Positions 1-3,634 of a stretch of DNA of 5,126 nucleotides are shown piece by piece (the stretch's first letter is position 1; each line of letters begins with the position of its first letter). The stretch spans positions 1-5,126 of the forward strand of contig JAKSPZ010000095.1 of assembly GCA_024404395.1 (NCBI GenBank), read 5' to 3'. Origin of the DNA: Clostridia bacterium. GTDB lineage: Bacteria > Bacillota > Clostridia > Christensenellales > Aristaeellaceae. The translations under genes and the position numbers were made by a program. The notes below the pieces were generated by a model. That model did no database searches, was not told where the DNA came from, and saw nothing but the letters and a program-made list of their open reading frames with translations.

Positions 1-369
1 ACGCCAGCAGTCCTGTACAATGACCTGCGCTTCGCTCATGCTCGGCAGTGGGAAAGAATCGTCCGAAGCGATCAACTCCCACAGAGAATGCACACGTACC
101 TCTGGATACATCTCTTCAATAATGTTGAGGCAGTTGTGGCAGATGGAATAGACTTCATCCCCCGGCTTGAAGACCACGCCCGTGGGCAGTGCCTGCCATT
201 CCGAACGACAATCTTCGGGCATCCGATCTTCAAATTCCTTCACCTTATAGTTCGGAATACAGCAGCGCAGGACTTCGAGTCCGTATCGCTCTGCCGCCGT
301 TTCACGGATACGTCTGCTCAGCTCGGGAAACTGTGCCGAAAAGACACAGCCTGCAATATAGTACTTCAT
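1..369 (-). CDS. Putative CCG-domain (HdrB-like) iron-sulfur protein, N-terminal part, cut by window edge
   Basis: The open frame starts with ATG at 369-367 and runs to the window edge without a stop, giving 123 residues. It opens M-K-Y-Y-I-A-G-C. Cysteines lie at 8, 36-37, 54, 77, 80 and 121: C-x27-CC-x39-C-x2-C, followed by Q-D-C-W-R at 119-123. This resembles the CCG cluster-binding domain of heterodisulfide reductase subunit B and related proteins (C-x31-39-CC-x35-36-CxxC, with a D-P-C-H-like motif opening the second copy). The spacings are slightly off and the glycine after CC is replaced by Ile. By inference it binds an Fe-S cluster; its reaction and partners are unknown. No signal peptide or membrane segment is visible, so it is probably cytoplasmic. 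It starts 4 nt after the ATPase stop with only a weak Shine-Dalgarno (GAAGTGAG), so co-transcription and translational coupling are likely. The coding call is firm; the family call is moderate. Confidence 0.72.
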   Translation of the reverse strand, partial: MKYYIAGCVFSAQFPELSRRIRETAAERYGLEVLRCCIPNYKVKEFEDRMPEDCRSEWQALPTGVVFKPGDEVYSICHNCLNIIEEMYPEVRVHSLWELIASDDSFPLPSMSEAQVIVQDCWR

Positions 370-373
370 TATC

Positions 374-1162
374 TCACTTCGAAAGCAGCATACGGTCGTT
401 GTCCAGCTTCTTGCCTGCTTCCTCGCGGAACTTCTCCAGCAGGTCTTCGACGGTGAGCTTACTGCGCTCCTCGCCTTCCACATCAAAGATGATGCGTCCT
501 TCGTTCATCATCAACGTGCGGGTACCCTGCTCCAGCGCGGACTGCATGTTGTGGGTGACCATCAAACAGGTCAGGTTGCCCTCAGCGACGATCTTTTCCG
601 TCAGTGTCAGCACCTTTTCCGCGGTTGCGGGATCGAGGGCTGCGGTATGCTCATCCAGAAGCAGAACTTTCGGCGGATTGTAGGTCGCCATCAGCAGGGT
701 CAGTGCCTGACGCTGTCCGCCCGAGAGCAGACCGACGGGATGCTTCATTCGGTCTTCCAGACCCATCCCCAGCAGTGCGAGGCGCTCGCGGTACTCTTCC
801 TTGTCCGCCTTGCTGACGCTGCTCAGCCAGCCGCCTTTGCCCGCTGCCAGCGCCATGTTCTCCTCGATGCTCATGCCCGGCGCGCTGCCGCGCATGGGAT
901 CCTGGAAAAGGCGTCCGATGACCTTGGCACGCTTGTGTTCGGGCTGCAGTGTGATATCGCGCCCGTCCAGAATGATGCGTCCTTCATCCGCGTAGAAGGA
1001 GCCCGAGATGGCGTTAAACATGGTGGATTTTCCGGCACCGTTGGCGCCGATCACCGTGATAAAATCGCCCTTCTTGACATGCAGGGACAGCTTGTCCAGC
1101 ACCGTCTTTGCGTTGATGGTACCGGGATTGAAGGTCTTGCTGACGCCGATCAGTTTAAGCAT
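374..1162 (-). CDS. trpZ: ABC transporter ATP-binding protein, tryptophan uptake (TrpZ-type)
   Basis: A complete 262-residue cytoplasmic ATPase that energises the transporter formed with the two upstream genes. All nucleotide-binding motifs are present: Walker A G-A-N-G-A-G-K-S-T at 39-47, Q-loop Gln87 (L-F-Q-D-P), signature L-S-G-G-Q at 146-150, Walker B L-L-L-D-E at 167-171 (catalytic Glu171), D-loop A-L-D-P at 175-178 and switch His204 (V-T-H-N). The family-typical G-M-S-I-E-E-N segment lies at 96-102. Length is normal for a single-domain ABC ATPase. The ATG is 1 nt past the permease stop and has a strong Shine-Dalgarno, AAGGGGG, inside the end of the permease gene about 9 nt upstream, which supports this start and tight coupling. 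Trp112 is the only tryptophan in the whole transporter. The sequence alone shows an amino-acid or branched-chain-like ABC ATPase; tryptophan is inferred from the operon's T-box. Confidence 0.93.
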   Translation of the reverse strand: MLKLIGVSKTFNPGTINAKTVLDKLSLHVKKGDFITVIGANGAGKSTMFNAISGSFYADEGRIILDGRDITLQPEHKRAKVIGRLFQDPMRGSAPGMSIEENMALAAGKGGWLSSVSKADKEEYRERLALLGMGLEDRMKHPVGLLSGGQRQALTLLMATYNPPKVLLLDEHTAALDPATAEKVLTLTEKIVAEGNLTCLMVTHNMQSALEQGTRTLMMNEGRIIFDVEGEERSKLTVEDLLEKFREEAGKKLDNDRMLLSK

Positions 1163-1163
1163 G

Positions 1164-2096
1164 TCACATCGCCCCCTTTTCGCTGCGCAGTCCGAGCTTC
1201 CGCTTCAGCAGCGGCAGCTGAGACTTGAGGTAAGGCGCGGAGATGGCGATGATAACGATGACGGAGGAGACCGCCTTCAGCATGGATGCGGGCATTCTGA
1301 AGCGCAGGGCAACGGTGTAGACCAGGCGGAAGATGAACGCGCCCAACACCGCGCCGATCGCGCGCTTGGGGACACCGCCGCGACCGAGGAATGCGCGGCC
1401 GATCAGCAAGGATGCCAACGCTACAGTGACCATGCCCGAGCCGATATCGATATTGGCGGACTTGTTGTACTGCGCCAGCAAGCAACCGGAGAGTCCGGTG
1501 AAGGCGTTGGCCACACAGAGACCGATAATGGTGGTGAAGACGGGGTTGATGGAAGAGGAGCGCACCATGTCGGGATTGTCGCCCGTGGCGCGAATGGCGA
1601 GACCCAGTCGCGTCCGCAGGAACAGCGTCAGGATCACGATGACGATGGCCACGGCGATCAGTGCGACGATGAGCTTGTAGTAAGCCGAGAGCGGCGTGCC
1701 CTTCAGCAGTGCCTGCATCTTGGTGTAGACCGTCTCGGTCTTATTGATGTTGATCTGAGAGGAATTGCCCATGATGGCAATGTTCAGGGAGTAGAGACCC
1801 GTGTTGACGATGATACCCGCCAGCAGGCTGTTGATGCCCATCTTGGTTTGCAGTACCGCCGTGAGCAGACCCGAGCAGATGCCCGCGCCCATGGCGGCAA
1901 ATATGGACAGATACGGATGCCCCGACAGCGCCACCACCGCGCCGACCGCCGCACCGAGGGTGAAGCAGCCGTCCGTAGACAGGTCGCAGACATTGAGCAT
2001 CGTATAGCTCAAAAACAGCGCGAGTACCGTCAGGGAACTGATGAGTCCCAACTCAAGCGCTGTCTGACCGAGATTCAGCATCATGGGTAGATTCAT
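1164..2096 (-). CDS. trpY: ABC transporter permease, tryptophan uptake (TrpY-type, BPD_transp_2 family)
   Basis: A complete 310-residue integral membrane protein with about eight or nine hydrophobic segments (roughly 14-36, 44-58, 62-81, 88-110, 141-162, 185-212, 222-240, 246-264 and 270-290). It ends in a basic cytoplasmic tail (K-R-K-L-G-L-R). The D-L-S-T-D-G-C-F-T-L-G-A-A stretch at 38-50 matches the conserved D-[IL]-S-x-[DE]-G-x-F-x-L-G-A-A segment of permeases paired with PF04392 binding proteins. R-A-T-G-D-N-P-D-M at 169-177 is the typical cytoplasmic loop that contacts the ATPase. With one permease gene, the channel is presumably a homodimer. The start is supported by AGGAG (2109-2105) with an 8-nt spacer. 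The final codon and stop read ATG-TGA, 1 nt from the ATPase start. The protein contains no tryptophan, unusual for a membrane protein. Substrate is inferred from the Trp-type T-box upstream. Confidence 0.92.
   Translation of the reverse strand: MNLPMMLNLGQTALELGLISSLTVLALFLSYTMLNVCDLSTDGCFTLGAAVGAVVALSGHPYLSIFAAMGAGICSGLLTAVLQTKMGINSLLAGIIVNTGLYSLNIAIMGNSSQININKTETVYTKMQALLKGTPLSAYYKLIVALIAVAIVIVILTLFLRTRLGLAIRATGDNPDMVRSSSINPVFTTIIGLCVANAFTGLSGCLLAQYNKSANIDIGSGMVTVALASLLIGRAFLGRGGVPKRAIGAVLGAFIFRLVYTVALRFRMPASMLKAVSSVIVIIAISAPYLKSQLPLLKRKLGLRSEKGAM
1172..1178 (-). promoter_or_regulatory. Ribosome binding site of the ATPase gene inside the permease gene
   Basis: AAGGGGG lies in the last codons of the permease gene, 9 nt before the ATPase ATG. 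It fixes that start codon and places the initiation region where terminating permease ribosomes would arrive, favouring equimolar permease and ATPase. Confidence 0.7.
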
Positions 2097-2104
2097 GGGA
2101 TCTT

Positions 2105-2109
2105 CTCCT
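2105..2109 (-). promoter_or_regulatory. Ribosome binding site of the permease gene
   Basis: AGGAG with an 8-nt spacer to the ATG at 2096. It lies just after the inverted repeat at 2118-2145 and selects this ATG over internal methionines 5 and 6. Confidence 0.75.
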
Positions 2110-2117
2110 ATCAGAAA

Positions 2118-2145
2118 TCAGCCGCGGCGCGATGACCGCGGCTGA
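2118..2145 (-). repeat. Perfect 10-bp inverted repeat (GC-rich hairpin) between binding-protein and permease genes
   Basis: On the minus strand TCAGCCGCGG and CCGCGGCTGA pair perfectly over 10 bp around an 8-nt loop. The hairpin sits in the 79-nt gap between the binding-protein stop (2176) and the permease start (2096), ending 8 nt before the permease Shine-Dalgarno. No run of T follows on the minus strand, so it is unlikely to be a full intrinsic terminator. Hairpins in this position downstream of binding-protein genes are known to block 3' exonucleases or cause partial termination, giving more binding protein than membrane components. That role is inferred here. Confidence 0.8.
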
Positions 2146-2175
2146 TATTCATACTGTGTTTGGCTTTACTGTATC

Positions 2176-3195
2176 TTATGCGATATCGTCAAAGCTTTCG
2201 GCGGTGATGATGGTCGCAACCTTGGTGCAGTAGGGCTCGAAGGCAGCGGCAACAGCGTCGAAGTCGAGGCCGAGGGCTTCGCAGATCTCGGTGTTGACGG
2301 TGGCGGTACCATTGTCGAAGGTCATGACAGGCATGGTGGCGGGATCAGCACCGTTGACGGCGATCTCGATGACCATGTTAGCGGTCTCAACACCCAGATT
2401 GGCATAGTCGACACCGTAGCCGACGAAGGCGCCGTTCAGTGCGAAGGAGTCTGCACCGGCGTAGTGAGGAATGCCTGCCTCTGCGAGGGTCTCATAGATG
2501 GAGAGCTCGGCAGCCATGACGGTGTTGTCGCTGGGGGTGAAGACGGCGTCGACGCCATCGTAGACCAGGCTCTGTGCAGCCAGCAGGATCTCGTTGTCGT
2601 TGGTGCCGGTGGCTTCGATGTACTCAACGCCCTTCTCTTCCAGATAGGCCTTTGCGGCGGCAATGGCGGTGGTGGAGGAATCCTGACCCAGGTCATACAG
2701 CAGACCGACCTTGGAAGCTTCGGGGTTGGCGGCGAAGATCAGGTTCATGACAGCGACGGTGTCCAGATAGTCGGAGGTGCCGGTGATGTTGGCGCCGGGG
2801 GCGTCAAGGCTCTCGACCAGACCTGCGGCGAAGGGATCGGAAACAGCAGCGAAGACAACGGGGATGGCGTTCTCTTCGGTAGCACCCTGCATTGCCATGG
2901 CAACGGGGGTGGCGATGCCGACCATGACGTCCACTTCTTCTGCGATGAAGTTGGCGATGATCTGAGCCATAACATTGGCGTCGGCGTTGCAGTTATCGGT
3001 GATCAGGTCGAAAGTGATGCCGTTGTCTGCGCCATAGGCATTGAGCTGGTCTTCGATGTTGGCAACGATCTGATTCAGGGAAGCGTCATCTACGAAATTG
3101 CAGATGCCGATCTTGTAGGATGCGGTCTCGGCGAAGGCGGGAACGAGGGACAGAATCATCAGGGTGATCAGGAGGATGGACATGAGCTTCTTCAT
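2176..3195 (-). CDS. trpX: ABC transporter substrate-binding protein, tryptophan uptake (TrpX-type, PF04392)
   Basis: A complete 339-residue secreted binding protein, first gene of the transporter operon. Residues 1-22 form a signal peptide: M-K-K, a hydrophobic core, then V-P-A-F-A before E23, a signal peptidase I site. There is no lipobox cysteine; the first Cys is at 32 in the mature domain. The mature part matches the PF04392/COG2984 pattern: beta strand Y-K-I-G-I at 27-31, D-V-M-V-G-I-A-T-P at 89-97, I-P-V-V-F-A-A-V-S-D-P at 111-121, N-I-T-G-T-S-D at 136-142 and P-S-D-N-T-V at 221-226. Length is normal. The protein is strongly acidic and contains no tryptophan. The start follows AGGAAG at 3210-3205 with a 9-nt spacer. 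The ligand is inferred to be L-tryptophan from the UGG-specifier T-box directly upstream; the family also has members with other or unknown ligands. Confidence 0.92.
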   Translation of the reverse strand: MKKLMSILLITLMILSLVPAFAETASYKIGICNFVDDASLNQIVANIEDQLNAYGADNGITFDLITDNCNADANVMAQIIANFIAEEVDVMVGIATPVAMAMQGATEENAIPVVFAAVSDPFAAGLVESLDAPGANITGTSDYLDTVAVMNLIFAANPEASKVGLLYDLGQDSSTTAIAAAKAYLEEKGVEYIEATGTNDNEILLAAQSLVYDGVDAVFTPSDNTVMAAELSIYETLAEAGIPHYAGADSFALNGAFVGYGVDYANLGVETANMVIEIAVNGADPATMPVMTFDNGTATVNTEICEALGLDFDAVAAAFEPYCTKVATIITAESFDDIA

Positions 3196-3204
3196 TTCGG
3201 TTTA

Positions 3205-3210
3205 CTTCCT
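3205..3210 (-). promoter_or_regulatory. Ribosome binding site of the substrate-binding protein gene
   Basis: AGGAAG (part of AAAGGAAG) with a 9-nt spacer to the ATG at 3195. It lies downstream of the T-box terminator, so it is reached only by read-through transcripts. Confidence 0.75.
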
Positions 3211-3239
3211 TTCTCTTTGTCGCCCCTTGCGAAGGCAAG

Positions 3240-3285
3240 AAAAAAGCCCGTCTCCGCAAAGGAAATGTTCCTTGCGGGGACAGAC
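3240..3285 (-). terminator. Intrinsic terminator of the T-box leader
   Basis: The 5' arm (3285-3268) and 3' arm (3264-3246) form about 17 pairs closed by a CAT loop, with one bulged U, one C-A mismatch and two G-U pairs. Six U residues (3245-3240) follow. The inner helix pairs CCGCAAGGAA with TTCCTTTGCGG. The 5' arm includes bases (GTCTG and CCCCGC) that also close the antiterminator, so the two folds exclude each other, as expected for a transcription-attenuation T-box. Confidence 0.9.
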
Positions 3286-3423
3286 CGAAATGATCTGCGG
3301 TGCCACCCTGCTTGGCGTCTCTCAACGCCCTCTCTGTGCATACCTTATATATGCCGGTTTTGATCACGGAGACCTCTCCGTCGCCCATACTCCGATCGCT
3401 CGTTTCTGTTTGCCCTCAGGAGA

Positions 3424-3426
3424 CCA
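3424..3426 (-). other. T-box specifier codon UGG (Trp)
   Basis: In the folded stem I the 3' strand of the specifier loop reads GAA-UGG-U before the basal helix CUCCU, opposite AAGAGUA. This is the arrangement of well-studied T-boxes such as glyQ, which have GAA, then the codon, then one nucleotide, then the basal helix. UGG pairs with the CCA anticodon of tRNA-Trp. The alternative one base upstream (AUG) is out of this register and conflicts with the discriminator pairing. Confidence 0.88.
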
Positions 3427-3519
3427 TTCCGACCTGCCTTTCCCGCCGCAATCCCACCACCTGCGGCTCTCTGTGCGGAAGATGACAACCCGTACTCTTC
3501 TCCCTCAACGGTTTACCAT

Positions 3520-3548
3520 ATTAAAGCATATTATTTTTTGTTTGTCAA
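3520..3548 (-). promoter_or_regulatory. Sigma-A-type promoter of the T-box/transporter operon
   Basis: The -35 box TTGACA (3548-3543) matches consensus perfectly. A 17-bp spacer leads to the -10 box TTTAAT (3525-3520), one mismatch from TATAAT. Transcription should start near 3513, a few nucleotides before the 5' strand of stem I. A near-consensus promoter fits an operon whose control is by attenuation rather than at initiation. Confidence 0.88.
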
Positions 3549-3594
3549 TAGGGAAATTTACTTCGTCTTTATTTTTTTGATTTTCTTTTTTCGC
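3549..3594 (-). promoter_or_regulatory. A-tract-rich upstream region, possible UP element
   Basis: Immediately upstream of the -35 box the minus strand carries runs of six, four and seven A (about 3590-3570) and then an AT-rich stretch. Such A-tracts can bind the RNA polymerase alpha C-terminal domains. The same bases also lie downstream of the GH31 terminator, so the composition may partly reflect the U-tract of that terminator. Function is inferred. Confidence 0.3.
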
Positions 3595-3630
3595 AAAAAC
3601 GACCCCCCGCCTTTCATCGCGGAGGATCGT
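3595..3630 (-). terminator. Intrinsic terminator of the GH31 gene
   Basis: On the minus strand ACGATCCTCCGC (3630-3619) pairs with GCGGGGGGTCGT (3610-3599) as a 12-bp stem including two G-U pairs, with an 8-nt loop, followed by a run of U (3599-3595). It begins 4 nt after the GH31 stop codon at 3635 and insulates that gene from the promoter and T-box leader downstream. Confidence 0.9.
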
Positions 3631-3634
3631 TGTG

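Larger units (their letters stand above)
3240..3513 (-). promoter_or_regulatory. T-box leader RNA specific for tRNA-Trp
   Basis: A leader of about 270 nt between the promoter and the transporter operon. Stem I base: GGGAG (3504-3500) pairs with CTCCT (3422-3418). The specifier loop has AAGAGTA (3499-3493, with the AGTA box) opposite GAA-TGG-T (3429-3423). The upper helix pairs CGGGTTGTC (3492-3484) with GGCAGGTCG (3438-3430). The distal hairpin is GCCGCA/TGCGGC (3467-3445) with a GGTGGTGGGAT loop. A stem III-like hairpin is at 3329-3314. The T-box sequence AGGGTGGCACCGCAG is at 3309-3295. The antiterminator pairs GCAGGG (3311-3306) with CCCCGC (3279-3274, one A-C mismatch) and CAGATC (3297-3292) with GGTCTG (3286-3281), leaving TGGCACCG bulged. 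Uncharged tRNA-Trp should bind the specifier and the bulge, stabilise the antiterminator and allow transcription of the transporter genes. Confidence 0.95.

Noticed and set aside
551..1228. A 225-codon open frame on the plus strand across the ATPase gene
   Set aside because: It is antisense to an ATPase with every ABC motif intact and has no domain of its own.
1008..2090. A 360-codon open frame on the plus strand, longer than the permease gene it opposes
   Set aside because: Its product is rich in Gln, His, Arg and Asp with no recognisable domain, and it lies antisense to a permease with clear membrane segments and family motifs. It is a by-product of GC-biased codons.
2118..2145. The inverted repeat after the binding-protein gene as an intrinsic terminator
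   Set aside because: No U-tract follows on the minus strand, and the permease Shine-Dalgarno lies immediately downstream with no new promoter visible, so read-through is expected.
3099..3104. Cys32 of the binding protein as a lipobox cysteine
   Set aside because: It sits ten residues past the A-F-A cleavage site, in the first beta strand of the mature fold, with Ile and Gly before it in a charged/polar context rather than at the end of a hydrophobic signal core.
2464..3363. A 299-codon open frame on the plus strand opposite the binding-protein gene and T-box
   Set aside because: The product is Gly/Asp-rich low complexity, has no ribosome binding site I could support, and runs into the structured T-box leader. 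The opposite strand has a signal peptide and a conserved binding-protein pattern.
3425..3427. AUG (Met) as the T-box specifier, one base upstream of UGG
   Set aside because: It would leave only GA before the codon instead of GAA and does not fit the loop register set by the basal and upper helices. The bulge UGGC also needs a G discriminator, whereas tRNA-Met has A.
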